Position numbers and translations under genes: made by a program
The notes under the pieces: generated by a model
The model's database searches: none
What the model saw: only the letters and a program-made list of their open reading frames with translations
What the model was told of the DNA's origin: nothing
From: Sclerurus mexicanus
Lineage: Eukaryota; Chordata; Aves; Passeriformes; Furnariidae
Reading direction: 5' to 3'
Length of the DNA: 64,000 nt
NCBI GenBank assembly: GCA_013396755.1
Contig: VWZF01004788.1
Coordinates: 558,001-622,000 of the forward strand
Part shown: positions 41,001-48,862 of the stretch, one piece after another
Layout of the letters: each line of letters opens with the position of its first letter
How positions within the stretch are numbered: the first letter of the stretch is position 1

Positions 41001-43425
41001 CACTGCTTTGTAAAATTGCAGTTAACTGGATTTGTAATGGGAAATGAACTGTAACTATGGACTGTAAATTAAACTACATAGAGAAATATATAATAGGACA
41101 CATAATGGATCCTGTGGTTGTACAATTGAGATTTTCAAGCAGTAGCAATACTATGTGTTGCACAAGATGTTTTAGAGCAAACCAAATTGATGTAGTTATA
41201 AATACAACTGTGGTCATTAAAGAGCAAAACCAAGATTCAAAATCAAGTACAAACACCTGCATGTTCCTTTTTCTGAGTCTTCATAGCTTGTGTGCATATA
41301 TGCCTTGTACAATTCTGCTTAACACAACTCAGTGACCAGACTGCATGATTAATATTCTTTGTTTTTCTATGAGCTTTTAAACTGTTGGTTTCCTTTAGTT
41401 ATGTATGTCACTCTGCATGCATTTTCAATTGTTTTTTGCCTCACTGTAATTTCCTTGTTGCAGTGCTGAGAGAAGAGTAAGATGATTGATGATCTGTTTT
41501 GAAATCTAGAATGATTGCAATAGATAACAGACTCCACCAAAGTGTGTAATGAGCTTGTGTGTAACAGAAAGCTTGAATATTCTGTGTACCATTCTTACTG
41601 CATTGTGTCTGTTGTAACAACCCTGAATTGGTACCCACAGTAGTTTCCTTCTGGAATATCCTGTAAGGTACCAGTGTTGCCATAGACACTGAGAAGACAA
41701 CCTTTGCCATCCACCTGTTGGTGCCTGTTAATCTTCATGAGACATCAGGTGGAGTGACACCACTATGTTGCCTGGTCAGCTGTAACTCTTCTCTTTTAAT
41801 TAAAACTAAGTTACAGTTCTTCACAAGAGAAAGTTTATTGTATGGCACAGGCAATGCTAGAAATATACTGGTCCCTGAAGCAGGACAAATTTAATTCCAA
41901 ATGTGACCAGAAACTGGCAAATTAATGTTGAATATTTGTCACCTTACATGTCTGAGGTGCTGGGGAAGGAAGAAGGTTTGCTTGGAAGGAAGATGGTTTT
42001 CTTGTAATCCCTTGTAAAGTAAGGGGTAGTAGCAGGTGTCACACTTGTTCCTTTAAAAATACCTTCATCCCCTGCATAATTTACATGATCTGAACAGAAA
42101 AGGTACATTTGTAGATGGATTCTTAACTTGAAATATTAAGGAAAATATTTTACCAATAGCCACAAGTCCTCTGCTCTAAAGCAGCCCGTGTTTCCAACTA
42201 ATAAAACACTTTAAAAACAGTTAAAGGAAAAAGAAACACTCATTGGGCATGAGTTGCAGCACCTGAGAAGGTGGAAGCTATTTAGATAAATACAAAGCTA
42301 TGGCCTGTGAAGAAAATGAACTACATTATTCAAAGTATAATTAGTAGTCACACACTGTTAGCAATGTAAAGCTACTTGGGTCAAAGTAGGCCTGGAACCT
42401 TAAATATGCAAGCTCTAAAGATACCTATTCCACGCGAGGGCTGCTGGGTAACACTGGCAGGGGAGTGGGTCTTCTCTCACATACAGGGGAATGTCTAAGC
42501 ATAAAACTGCCAGTTTGCAGTCTAAGAGGTGCAAATGTAAGGATTTATGTAAAAGAGAGAGGGTTAAATCTTGCTCAGTTTGTGGGCTACAAGAGAAGGG
42601 CTGGTCAGACTGCACATGGCCTTTAGATTGGTGCCTTACATCACTTCATTGAACAGGGAACACCAGAGCAGAATATGCATTCAGCTCTTATTAAAGGAAC
42701 TTCAGAAAAGTAACTTAAAGCTTGGGGGAAAGTCCAACTAGTGAACAAAGCAGGAGTCCTTTGGCAGAGGGTGCAACAGGTACTACTAGAAATGCTAATA
42801 TTTTCCAGAAGGAACTTAAAAACTGTCTTAGAAAAAAATAGCAGTCTCTGAAAAAGTGAGCATGTGCTTTCCCAATTACATTTGTCTTGGTAATTTCCTG
42901 TCAACAAAATATACAGAAGATCACTGTTTATAATAAGAGGGTGCTCTTATTTTCATATCTTTATTCTGTATAGGTTATAGAGGACAGAAAGGGGAAAGAG
43001 GCGAGCCTGGAATTGGACTACCCGGTAACCCTGGACCACCTGGCCCTGCAGGTACAAGTCTCCAGATTTATTTCTGCTATTGTTATTTATGAACTAACAG
43101 GCCTTTCTGCTGTTTTTCACATTGTTTTTACACCCCTGCCTTTCCTCCCAAGCTGGGTCGTAGCATGAGGTCAGATCCACCTGCCTTCTCGTGGATGAGC
43201 TGGCGTGCAGCCGACTGTCAGCGATGAGATGCAGGGCACTACACGTGCTCTGCCAAGGACTCTGCTAATTATAACTTTGTTTTGCCAGCTACTGGCCTGC
43301 CAGGCCCACCGGGAACGCCAGGCTCACCCGGACCACAGGGGCCACCTGGACCCAACGGGAGATGCAATCCGGCAGATTGTTATTACCATTTATCACAGAC
43401 TCGGTCACACACCAGCGGGAAATAA
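1977..43425 (+). CDS. COL19A1: Collagen alpha-1(XIX) chain, 3' part of gene (33 coding exons; 5' end outside window)
   Basis: Secreted homotrimeric FACIT collagen of basement-membrane zones. Thirty-three GT-AG exons join in one open frame of 673 residues plus stop, about 59% of the 1142-residue human chain as I recall it. Residues 1-233 are Gly-X-Y with short breaks; 234-247 form a non-collagenous break (VALPLVGDMGAVLK); 248-334 are collagenous; 335-360 are the NC3-type break containing PYNERNGMSSLYK; 361-528 are collagenous; 529-572 are the NC2 helix; 573-652 are COL1; and NC1 ends with Cys654 and Cys659 in the FACIT pattern GxC-x4-C. The PYNERNGMSSLYK, FEERMA, LKLPAAMLA and GRCNPxDC motifs match recalled human COL19A1 and distinguish it from other FACITs. 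Introns are phase 0 up to NC2 and phase 1 after it. The signal peptide and TSPN domain lie upstream of the window. COL9A1 lies tail-to-tail downstream. Confidence 0.95.
2836..2880 (+). CDS. COL19A1: COL19A1 exon w2
   Basis: 45 nt, phase 0, five perfect triplets GQKGELGMTGAKGEK. The acceptor is a weak AAAAG with A at -3; the donor is GTAATT. Confidence 0.88.
3814..3849 (+). CDS. COL19A1: COL19A1 exon w3 with Gly-to-Ser break
   Basis: 36 nt, phase 0, acceptor CCTTAG, donor GTAAGT. It encodes GEPSEKGDKGDP. The second triplet starts with Ser (TCT) where Gly is expected, which interrupts the repeat. Confidence 0.87.
4400..4435 (+). CDS. COL19A1: COL19A1 exon w4
   Basis: 36 nt, phase 0, GETGMEGSKGNK, acceptor TTTTCAG, donor GTATTT. 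Only 110 bp of intron separate it from the next exon. Confidence 0.9.
4546..4599 (+). CDS. COL19A1: COL19A1 exon w5
   Basis: 54 nt, the classic collagen exon size, phase 0, GEMGDPGPPGLIGNPGSK. Acceptor ATTAG; the donor GTTGGT is weak at +3 but is the only one that keeps the frame. Confidence 0.9.
4820..5877 (+). mobile_element. CR1 LINE, 5'-truncated, sense to COL19A1
   Basis: Chicken-repeat-1 retrotransposon fragment. A piece of reverse transcriptase is readable from 4861, with the motifs GVPQGSILGPVLFN and LFINDLDEG, before frameshifts and stops break it. The far end carries the typical CR1 3' tail (GATGATCC... then repeated GATTCTG at about 5866-5877). No intact ORF remains, so it is a dead copy in the intron between exons w5 and w6. 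The left edge is approximate. Confidence 0.9.
6365..6418 (+). CDS. COL19A1: COL19A1 exon w6
   Basis: 54 nt, phase 0, GLQGPPGPVGPRGLPGEV. Acceptor TTTCACAG, donor GTATGT. Confidence 0.92.
6419..8265 (+). other. COL19A1 intron, no recognised content
   Basis: AT-rich intron sequence. I see no coding block, RNA gene or recognisable interspersed repeat; open frames here are short and lack family features. Confidence 0.6.
8266..8319 (+). CDS. COL19A1: COL19A1 exon w7
   Basis: 54 nt, phase 0, GLPGEHGVPGNPGVKGDK. Acceptor ATTCCAG, donor GTACGT. Confidence 0.92.
9281..9370 (+). CDS. COL19A1: COL19A1 exon w8 with two helix interruptions
   Basis: 90 nt, 30 codons, phase 0, acceptor TTTGTAG, donor GTAAGT. 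It begins GDPGGIMGPPGHPG and ends GPPGPSLPGAP. GGIM inserts one residue and GPSLP inserts two, giving two imperfections in one exon. Both are typical FACIT breaks. Confidence 0.92.
9455..9680 (-). mobile_element. CR1 LINE 3' fragment, antisense
   Basis: The + strand reads ATCATAGAATGGTTTGGGTT, the reverse complement of the CR1 3' end, followed by degraded upstream CR1 sequence up to about 9680. It lies in the intron between exons w8 and w9. Its right edge is approximate. Confidence 0.88.
9965..10009 (+). CDS. COL19A1: COL19A1 exon w9
   Basis: 45 nt, phase 0, GPTGVPGNPGPRGPK. Acceptor CTTTTAG, donor GTATAC. The following intron is only 99 bp. Confidence 0.92.
10109..10186 (+). CDS. COL19A1: COL19A1 exon w10 with GI interruption
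   Basis: 78 nt, 26 codons, phase 0, acceptor TTTCACAG, donor GTAAGT. It starts GERGLPGVQGAPGEMGPP and continues GIGIQGSP. The GI dipeptide is a one-residue deletion in the repeat, which explains the length not being a multiple of nine. Confidence 0.92.
11058..11093 (+). CDS. COL19A1: COL19A1 exon w11
   Basis: 36 nt, phase 0, GPIGPTGSAGVQ. Acceptor CTTGCAG, donor GTAGGA. It is the first of three exons packed into 326 bp. Confidence 0.91.
11187..11240 (+). CDS. COL19A1: COL19A1 exon w12
   Basis: 54 nt, phase 0, GPRGPPGLPGTPGTPGIN. Acceptor CTCTTAG, donor GTAAGT. The flanking introns are 93 and 89 bp. Confidence 0.92.
11330..11383 (+). CDS. COL19A1: COL19A1 exon w13
   Basis: 54 nt, phase 0, GTPGRDGKPGLPGPPGDP. 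Acceptor TTTCTAG, donor GTATGT. It precedes the non-collagenous exon w14. Confidence 0.92.
11384..13631 (+). other. COL19A1 intron, no recognised content
   Basis: 2.2 kb intron. It has a short TA run near 13510-13521 and otherwise unremarkable sequence. I see no gene or recognisable repeat. Confidence 0.6.
13632..13673 (+). CDS. COL19A1: COL19A1 exon w14, non-collagenous break
   Basis: 42 nt, 14 codons, phase 0, encoding VALPLVGDMGAVLK with no Gly-X-Y. Acceptor GATTTCAG, donor GTAAAT. The hydrophobic segment resembles the ALPLxGDxGAxxK break I recall in human COL19A1. Its small size and lack of triplets make it easy to miss, but frame, splice sites and motif agree. Confidence 0.85.
14334..14387 (+). 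CDS. COL19A1: COL19A1 exon w15
   Basis: 54 nt, phase 0, GDPGTRGPPGIPGREGPK. Acceptor TTCTACAG, donor GTAAGT. Confidence 0.92.
15198..15251 (+). CDS. COL19A1: COL19A1 exon w16
   Basis: 54 nt, phase 0, GSKGERGFPGLVGEKGDE. Acceptor TTCATAG, donor GTACAG. Confidence 0.92.
15252..18335 (+). other. COL19A1 intron, no recognised content
   Basis: 3.1 kb intron. It has short A/T homopolymers (for example near 15905, 16992 and 18223). No gene, RNA or interspersed repeat could be supported. Confidence 0.6.
18336..18389 (+). CDS. COL19A1: COL19A1 exon w17
   Basis: 54 nt, phase 0, GLQGAPGLPGIPGPSGPS. Acceptor TTTCCAG, donor GTAAGT. Confidence 0.92.
19261..19314 (+). CDS. COL19A1: COL19A1 exon w18
   Basis: 54 nt, phase 0, GVTGRPGHPGPAGPKGEK. 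Acceptor TTTTGCAG, donor GTATTC. Confidence 0.92.
19315..21416 (+). other. COL19A1 intron, no recognised content
   Basis: 2.1 kb AT-rich intron with short A and T runs. I see no coding block or identifiable repeat. Confidence 0.6.
21417..21461 (+). CDS. COL19A1: COL19A1 exon w19
   Basis: 45 nt, phase 0, GSEGSPGKPGPPGPP. Acceptor GTACTAG, donor GTGAGA. It is the last collagenous exon before the NC3-type break. Confidence 0.92.
22084..22134 (+). CDS. COL19A1: COL19A1 exon w20, NC3-type break
   Basis: 51 nt, 17 codons, phase 0, GMPYNERNGMSSLYKLQ. The acceptor TTTAAAG is weak; the donor is GTATTT. The PYNERNGMSSLYK segment is nearly identical to the recalled human COL19A1 break and is one of the strongest identity markers for the gene. 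The next intron is 84 bp. Confidence 0.93.
22219..22263 (+). CDS. COL19A1: COL19A1 exon w21
   Basis: 45 nt, phase 0, GGVSVASYPGPPGPP. Acceptor TTTACAG, donor GTAAGT. Its first residues finish the NC3-type break; collagen triplets resume after SYP. Confidence 0.93.
22597..22623 (+). CDS. COL19A1: COL19A1 exon w22 (27-nt microexon)
   Basis: 27 nt, phase 0, just three triplets GPKGDPGTV. Strong acceptor (T-rich tract then CTGCAG) and donor GTATGT. It is the smallest coding exon in the window. Confidence 0.9.
22624..24768 (+). other. COL19A1 intron
   Basis: 2.1 kb intron holding the small tandem duplication near 22.87 kb. The 24.26-24.57 kb part has open frames on both strands, but they lack any family feature and look like chance. 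Confidence 0.6.
22866..22905. repeat. Imperfect 20-bp tandem duplication
   Basis: Two adjacent 20-bp units beginning TTCTGGATATA (22866-22885 and 22886-22905) differ at about three positions. Intronic. Confidence 0.8.
24769..24822 (+). CDS. COL19A1: COL19A1 exon w23
   Basis: 54 nt, phase 0, GDPGPMGLPGLEGLPGEK, very close to recalled human GAMGLPGLEGFPG. Acceptor ATCAG sits directly behind a run of 15 A; donor GTAGGA. Confidence 0.92.
24823..27426 (+). other. COL19A1 intron
   Basis: 2.6 kb intron. A short GGAGA simple repeat lies at about 26086-26106. No gene or interspersed repeat could be supported. Confidence 0.6.
26086..26106. repeat. (GGAGA)n simple repeat
   Basis: About four copies of the pentamer GGAGA in an intron. 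Confidence 0.8.
27427..27471 (+). CDS. COL19A1: COL19A1 exon w24
   Basis: 45 nt, phase 0, GDRGPAGTPGVAGAP. Acceptor TCTTCAG, donor GTATGT. Confidence 0.92.
27472..29404 (+). other. COL19A1 intron
   Basis: 1.9 kb AT-rich intron. An imperfect 20-bp tandem duplication (units starting TGAAATAAATT) lies at 28585-28624. Nothing else recognised. Confidence 0.6.
28585..28624. repeat. Imperfect 20-bp tandem duplication
   Basis: Units at 28585-28604 and 28605-28624 begin TGAAATAAATT and differ at two positions. Intronic. Confidence 0.8.
29405..29449 (+). CDS. COL19A1: COL19A1 exon w25
   Basis: 45 nt, phase 0, GKSGSPGSPGLPGEP. Acceptor TTTGCAG, donor GTAAGT. The next intron is 105 bp. Confidence 0.92.
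29555..29617 (+). CDS. COL19A1: COL19A1 exon w26
   Basis: 63 nt, 21 codons, phase 0, acceptor TTCTTAG, donor GTAAGC. Seven perfect triplets starting GERGPIGDIGFPGPEG, matching the recalled human segment GDIGFPGPEGP. Confidence 0.93.
31049..31084 (+). CDS. COL19A1: COL19A1 exon w27
   Basis: 36 nt, phase 0, GISGKDGLPGPP. Acceptor TTCCTAG, donor GTAGGA. Confidence 0.91.
31232..31276 (+). CDS. COL19A1: COL19A1 exon w28
   Basis: 45 nt, phase 0, GAVGRPGDRGPKGER. Acceptor TTTTTCAG, donor GTAAGT. A long T tract follows in the intron at about 31305-31322. Confidence 0.92.
32931..32975 (-). mobile_element. CR1 LINE 3'-terminal scrap, antisense
   Basis: The + strand reads ATCATAGAATCATAGAATGG followed by CCTAGGTTGGAAGG, the reverse complement of the CR1 3' tail. 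Only a few dozen bases remain, in the intron between exons w28 and w29. Confidence 0.85.
33389..33559 (+). CDS. COL19A1: COL19A1 exon w29 (171 nt)
   Basis: 171 nt, 57 codons, phase 0, acceptor TTACACAG, donor GTAAGT. Nineteen uninterrupted triplets, starting GDPGIPGDRGPQGERGKPG and ending GSPGPPGFS. Same length and layout as the recalled human exon (GDQGIPGDRG...GHQGPPGSPG). It is the largest collagenous exon here and closes the domain just before NC2. Confidence 0.95.
34440..34506 (+). CDS. COL19A1: COL19A1 exon w30, first half of NC2 trimerisation helix
   Basis: 67 nt, enters in phase 0 and leaves in phase 1, acceptor CCTCATCAG, donor GTAGGA. It encodes ADAISLEEIKKYIKQEVLK followed by VFE and the first base of a split Glu codon. 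It is amphipathic, without Gly-X-Y, and corresponds to the recalled human NC2 start ADAVSFEEIKKYINQEVL. In FACITs this region nucleates chain trimerisation. Confidence 0.94.
34763..34816. repeat. Perfect 27-bp tandem duplication
   Basis: Two identical adjacent 27-bp units, each starting ATGTATCATATATTATTGCA (34763-34789 and 34790-34816). A diverged partial unit sits just upstream at about 34744-34756. Intronic. Confidence 0.9.
36298..36453 (+). CDS. COL19A1: COL19A1 exon w31, second half of NC2 and start of COL1
   Basis: 156 nt, phase 1 on both sides. The acceptor AATGAAG is weak; the donor is GTAGGA. Its first two bases complete the split Glu codon, giving E-RMAQFVSQLKLPAAMLASQ, then AH, then Gly-X-Y from GKPGPPG. 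Two near-identical 27-bp blocks follow, encoding GKDGSPGPP and GKDGLPGPP. As I recall it, the human chain has only one such block. Confidence 0.94.
36454..42973 (+). other. COL19A1 long intron (6.5 kb)
   Basis: Longest intron of the gene in the window, splitting COL1. I see no Gly-X-Y block, RNA gene or recognisable retroelement, only short homopolymers (for example A12 near 37700). Diverged repeats cannot be excluded by eye. Confidence 0.6.
42974..43051 (+). CDS. COL19A1: COL19A1 exon w32 (COL1)
   Basis: 78 nt, phase 1 on both sides, acceptor TGTATAG, donor GTACAA. The split Gly is followed by YRGQKGERGEPGIGLPGNPG and PPGPA. The layout is four triplets, the dipeptide GI, then four triplets. 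Recalled human sequence GYRGQKGERGEPGIGLPG is identical over this stretch. Confidence 0.95.
43289..43425 (+). CDS. COL19A1: COL19A1 last coding exon w33 (end of COL1 and NC1)
   Basis: 137 nt of coding sequence ending at TAA 43423-43425, acceptor TTTGCCAG. It finishes COL1 (TGLPGPPGTPGSPGPQGPPG) and gives the NC1 tail GRCNPADCYYHLSQTRSHTS then GK. The two cysteines spaced by four residues are the FACIT COL1/NC1 junction, expected to form interchain disulfides. The codon split by the last intron is Ala (GCT), not Gly, which creates a GPAAT break. Confidence 0.95.
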
Positions 43426-43426
43426 A
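43421..43426 (+). promoter_or_regulatory. AATAAA hexamer overlapping the COL19A1 stop codon
   Basis: The polyadenylation hexamer AATAAA contains the TAA stop codon. Use is unproven; downstream sequence continues with UTR-like AT-rich DNA, so it may be silent. Confidence 0.3.
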
Positions 43427-46400
43427 AACCCTCTTCCCCGGACACTTGGATTCACAATCAATTTTCACTCCTCCCAATAAGTTAATTTAATTTTTGAAAT
43501 ATTTGATGCATTTTTATTTTTTTTCTCTCGACACTGCATGGTATATAGTTAATTTGCAAGGCACAAAATTGAGCCTTTTTCTATGTTATTTGCAGTGTTG
43601 TAATTATGAAATGATGGCGTATATTTTCTGGAGTGCATTCCATGTGTTGTTTCTCATATTTATTTTGCTTGGAACAGAAAACAGGCACCAATAATTTTCA
43701 TAAGCTTCTTTCTTCAAACAAAAAATATTTTATTATTACTCAAGACGCTATGTATGCCCCAGTATGTAAGCTGGCTTTATTTTTCTTGCTGGTGCTGAAT
43801 TTTAAATTGAAAATATACATTTCTGAAGTTTCAAAGCGTACTTGTTCGTAGCGAACGCAGGACCTGAGCTGGAGCACTGGGAACTCTGTTCAGACTAAAC
43901 ATTCATGTCCCTTGAGAAGTCTCTGGCACACCTTCTGAAAAGGGTCTTTGTCGTGCATCACAAATGCTGCCCCCCATTTCGGTCACATCCAAGATGTCAA
44001 AGGAGAAAACAAAGATGGGTTTGTGATCTCCCTAATCCCATCCAACACTGAGCTTCAGACTGACTGGAAAATCGTCAAGTGTAGCCACAAGAAGTTTGTT
44101 TGACTGGATGTTGTCCCAACTAGGGGGCTTGTATGTTCATTTAGTCATGGCTACATATAGTCCAGATATTAAACTGTGGGGGGCTGGTGTTGATGTTCCC
44201 GACTGAGAACTGGTGCATCTTCTAACCACAGCACGGACTAAAGTGTACCGTCACTGCCTGTAATCAAGCTGCTCTGCCACTAAGTCTGCCTCCAGCAAAG
44301 GTGACCCCTTGCTTTAGAGCAGAAGGGAACTTCACAAGCCTCTGATCTTGATAGTGGTACAGTGTTCCTCTTCCTCCTGCAATAATCAAATGCCAAAATA
44401 AGCTTGAGAAAAACATGAAAGCTGCAGAGTGCAAAACTCAGGTCCTAATAACTGGTGGCAAAAAATTACTTGTGTTCAAGAGAAATTTGGAAAAAAGTAC
44501 AAAACCCTCCTGGAAAGGTGGACTACCAAGAGCACAACAGCACCCAGTTTTCAGGCATTCAGGAAATCCTACAGGACCAAACAATGTCAGTGGTTAGCCA
44601 AACAGAACCAAGTGTAGAGCTCAAAGGGTTGAGCAAAAGAAAAGCTGGAGAGAATTGTATGAAGAGGAAAGAGGAGGCCTGGCCACAGTTTCACTTCTGA
44701 TTATTAGGAAGCAGATGATCCTAGGTTAGTCCGATGGAGTTTTCTGCAGTGCAATAGGAAGTGAAGGTGCTATTGAGAGTACACAGACAGCTATAACCCA
44801 AAACCTCAAAATACATCAGTAGTACAAAGCCATACTGAGTGGTTCTTACCCTGTTGTTAGGAAGCCAGTCACTCTCCCCCATCAGGAAAGTGCTTTTGAT
44901 GACTTTGTGCTTGAGCAGTACTGAGCTGCTAGGAAAGCGTTCTTAAGCTGGAAGTGCTGGTTTCTAGAGGAGCTGTTGTGAGACATGAATCTGGCTGACT
45001 TCTGGGTGTTGCCTAAAAACAGTTAAGGAATGGTGGGAGTCTTTATTAAAAAAACACATTGGTATTTGTTCTGAATAGAGTTCCTAGCACTTGCACCCAG
45101 ATTGGAGGAGCAAGATGAGAGTAAGAGATGACAGAGTTAACCCAGGCAGCTGGGGAGCTCAGGCACGCATACTGAGAGGGTAAGCACACATCCAGCATGC
45201 TCATCAGTTAGACATTTGGAGGAAAGAAGGTGTTTGCTGTGTTTGCTATAAAAAGATGTTAAAGGAAACACAGGGGTGGAAAGTTGAGAGTAAACACCTG
45301 GGATAAGAGAGGGCAGCAGGAAAGAGGATAGCAGAAAACCTGTGTCAATACCATGAAATCCTCTCCTGAAAGAGATGTAATACACCCTACAGCTGGGGAC
45401 CCTTTGAGGGGTCAGGGTGCTTTGTATGTCCCTCATAAGGTTGGGAATAGACAGGTCAAAGCCCACAGTCAAACTCCAGTCCTCACATTTGCTCTTCTGC
45501 TCAGCCCCACCCATCCCTTGGGAGGATGTAGCTGCCCCTTCTCCAGGCCGACACATCCTCCACTCTGCAGGCAGTGAGCGTCTGTCCCACCGGGGTGAAG
45601 GTGCATTTGGAACAAGTGGTCCTGCCTGTGCTTATCTCAGCACTCCCAGCTCCCGCTCCAGACCTCCTGTGCCCATGGAGAATGTTTTGGTTTGATTTGT
45701 GGAACTGATCACCTTTCCAGATCTGGTCCTCAGAGCACCAAGGCTGTGAGAGCACTGGGAACCGGTGAGGCAACTTAAAACCATGCACTTGCCTGTCCTG
45801 AGGCACCTATGGCTGTGCGGGCCCTGGGTCTGCCAACCCAGCGAGGAAAGCCTGGCACCAACGTGTGTCTCGGTGTCTGTACATGTACACTAGTGGAGGA
45901 CCAGCCCTACATACTGGTTTCCATTCTGTGAAAGGAACTGCTGGTCAGGTATCTTGCATGAGCATTTTCTCTCTTTTTTTTCTTTTTTTACTTCTCTAGT
46001 GATTCCAATATGTGTAATAATCTAAACATTTTTTACTTCATAAGTTAATTTTACACTTCATTTTCTGTGATAATATCAAAAAGGGTGCTGTCTTGTGAAT
46101 AATATTTGCGCATCGTAGAGGTTCCCAAGCAGCCCCATCCTGGAAGGCTGTACATAGACTATTGTGCCGCATCAGTGGTATCTGTATATTTTGGGGCTTT
46201 TAGCTAGCTGAAACCCAGCATCTGTTATCTCCCAGGTGCAATTGCTGTATGTTAATTTACTTGAACTTATTGGAAAGCAGAACACTTTTTATATTTGAAA
46301 AAGTTTTATTTTTTCATCTATGTTTCCTACAGATGCCTTTTTCTTTTTATAGGCTCAAATGCAAAAGTCTTTCTAAAATGTATTTGAATGCTTTCAGTTG

Positions 46401-47492
46401 ACTTGCAGGTAACTTTGGTAATTATCTTGTTGCATTTTTATTTTACTAAAAGCCCGCTTTAATTTTGTCACGTGAGAAAACGGGTATTTTTTTATATGGG
46501 CTATCTCAATATCTTTTTAAGATGCCACATTCTTCACTGAGGTAGAACAGCATTAATCCCAGCTTAACTTAACTGCACACTGGCTTGCTCCTACTCTGTA
46601 TTTTTAGAATTGAAAGTGGAATGCAGCTGGAAACGTGTTTCTGCATGGTTTTCAGGTTTGGCCTCTGAAACTTCTTTACAGTTTCAGACTGATGTTGTCT
46701 TAGTTTTTGGGGAGGGGGCCAGGGAGAGAAGAGGGGTTGCTAATCTATTTTGCAATTTGTTTTTTCATATTTGTTTTGAGCAGTTCATGCTGCAGTAAGC
46801 ACTGCAAGGGACTAAACATAGGGGATTATTTTTTACCAGTAGCATAAGGTCTTTTATTCTGATTTGGGCATGTTTATGTGCGACAAGACTCAGAAGTGAA
46901 ATAACTTTGACAAAATGTTTTAAATTTTTCTTAAAAGTTCTCTAAGCTTTCTCCTAGTTCAGGGTCAGACTATTATGTTTTATGATAAATTGCTTTATCC
47001 CCTGTTAAGAATGGGTTGGGATTTTCCTGAAATAGCTATTACAGAACTACTCAGTTTGCCTAAAGAGAGTAAAGAATCTTGGTAACAGGGAAGATTTCCC
47101 AAAGCTGCAGCAGGCCTGCTGTTGTCCACACGGTGGAGTTTAAAACATCCTTTCATTACAAAGGGTACAGCTCAGGCCTAACTTGCCCAGCAGCACAAGA
47201 GCTGACCCAGCAATTCATATTCTCCAGCACAAGAGTCAATGTTTCTGATTTTGTTCTTGAGCTTGACTTTTTTTTTTTTTAATCTATTTAGTTTTGCATG
47301 GTAGTATTTGCAGAAATACTGCCTTTCTTGGATAATTATTGTCAGGTAATATTGCTTAGACTTTGTGTTTATTATTATATTGTGATTTGTGTATATTAAA
47401 AAAGAATATGTACTAGTGGTGTACTAGTGGGACATCCTGCTTTCAGGCATCATTTATGTTACCTGAAGGGGAGGAGTGACTCACCTATGGTT

Positions 47493-47498
47493 AATAAA
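47493..47498 (+). promoter_or_regulatory. Candidate poly(A) signal for COL19A1
   Basis: Canonical AATAAA in a GGTTAATAAAAATT context about 4.1 kb after the stop. Plausible by comparison with the long mammalian UTR, but not proven. Confidence 0.35.
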
Positions 47499-48856
47499 AA
47501 TTACAAGAGTATCCTTCATGCAATTGAGCAGCAGAGGAGCCTGGTAATGTTTTGGAAACCAATAGTCTTGTCTTAAACTGGATTTGGTTTCAGTGCTAAA
47601 AGAGCACTCTGGTATAGGAACAGGATTGATTGTATTGTCCATCTTTCCTTTATGTTTTATGATTTTGGGTTATGAGAGATGTTAGATATGCGCAGTTTTG
47701 TTAAATAAGTGTATTTTTAAAATTAATGGATAATCACAAAATATTTTGGAGCTTCTTTTTCACAAGAATGAAATACTATTTTTCATGTCAGTGCATACAG
47801 GTTTTTTTCTTCTAAATGTTTACATAAAAGTCTTGTAAAAATCCCACTGGCTAAACTAGCATTTTATAAACTTGTTTCTCCAAATATACTACAAAAAACA
47901 GTCCCTAACCTTGCATTTTATCAATGCAGTAGAACCGCTGCTCTGTGACATGTAAGGAAAGTATCTCAGAAAACAATGTTCATTTGGCATGGGGTTTTAT
48001 CGTGTCTTTATTAGTTTCTGGCTGTGCCAAGTCATACAAATTTTCTTTGAAATCTGGTATGTCCATTACAACTAGATTGTACTGGATGGATGTTAGAATC
48101 CACCTCCAAACACATCGGTGGGTGTAGGCCATGGCAAATAAGCTTAAGCCTGATTTTTGTCATGGTTGGTGTTTAAATGGAAAACTCAAGCTTCACAATA
48201 CCTTAATGAAATGTGGTTTTCAAATATTAATTGCTAACAAACATTATCGATTCTAGATCAAAATAAGTTCGTAACTAAAAGATTGGAAGTTTACGTGTCT
48301 TTTAGCGGTTTTCTTTCTGAGTCTGCTGTTTTATAAACACAAAGGTATTTAATGATTTGCTGCAGTTTTAATGTAAATATATTCTGTCTCCAGTCAGGAT
48401 GTTTGAAGGACATAGCTTATTTTTTTTGTATTCTTTCTGAATGATAGCTGTCACTAAATGAATCACAGTACATGCTGACTGGTTGCTTCCTTCCTTATAT
48501 TGTTTGCAACATTTAGGGTTCAATTCAATGGAAATGCATTAAGTGGATGAAAAATTGCTTTTTACATTATGATGTGGCCATTTCCATCTGAAACAGTATT
48601 CTGAATGGAAATGGAATGTTTCATACACTTTGTTTGTGGATCTGTCAGAAATGTCAATCTCCTCTTCTGTGTCAAATCATGAGAGGGAGGATGCAACTGC
48701 AAATGGGAGGAAGGAGAGGCACAAAGCCACTGCAGTGAGCTCTGGGGAGCAGTCAGGGCAGGTTGGCTCATTCTTGGGGTGGTTGGGTTTTGACCATACT
48801 AAAGTTGTGCTTCCTATGAGCTGGTGAAACTTAGGGCTCTACAGTCTGGAGACAAA

Positions 48857-48862
48857 AATAAA
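48857..48862 (+). promoter_or_regulatory. Candidate distal poly(A) signal for COL19A1
   Basis: AATAAA merging into a long A run, about 5.4 kb after the stop. The A run could equally be a simple repeat. Confidence 0.3.

Noticed and set aside
36454..42973. Search for a nested gene or microRNA in the long intron
   Set aside because: No convincing hairpin, tRNA-like box or coding block could be picked out by eye; open frames are short and featureless.
45137..45806. Several overlapping open frames of 74-139 codons on both strands
   Set aside because: They sit in a GC-richer patch of the probable COL19A1 3' UTR. No motif, splice context or codon pattern supports any one of them.
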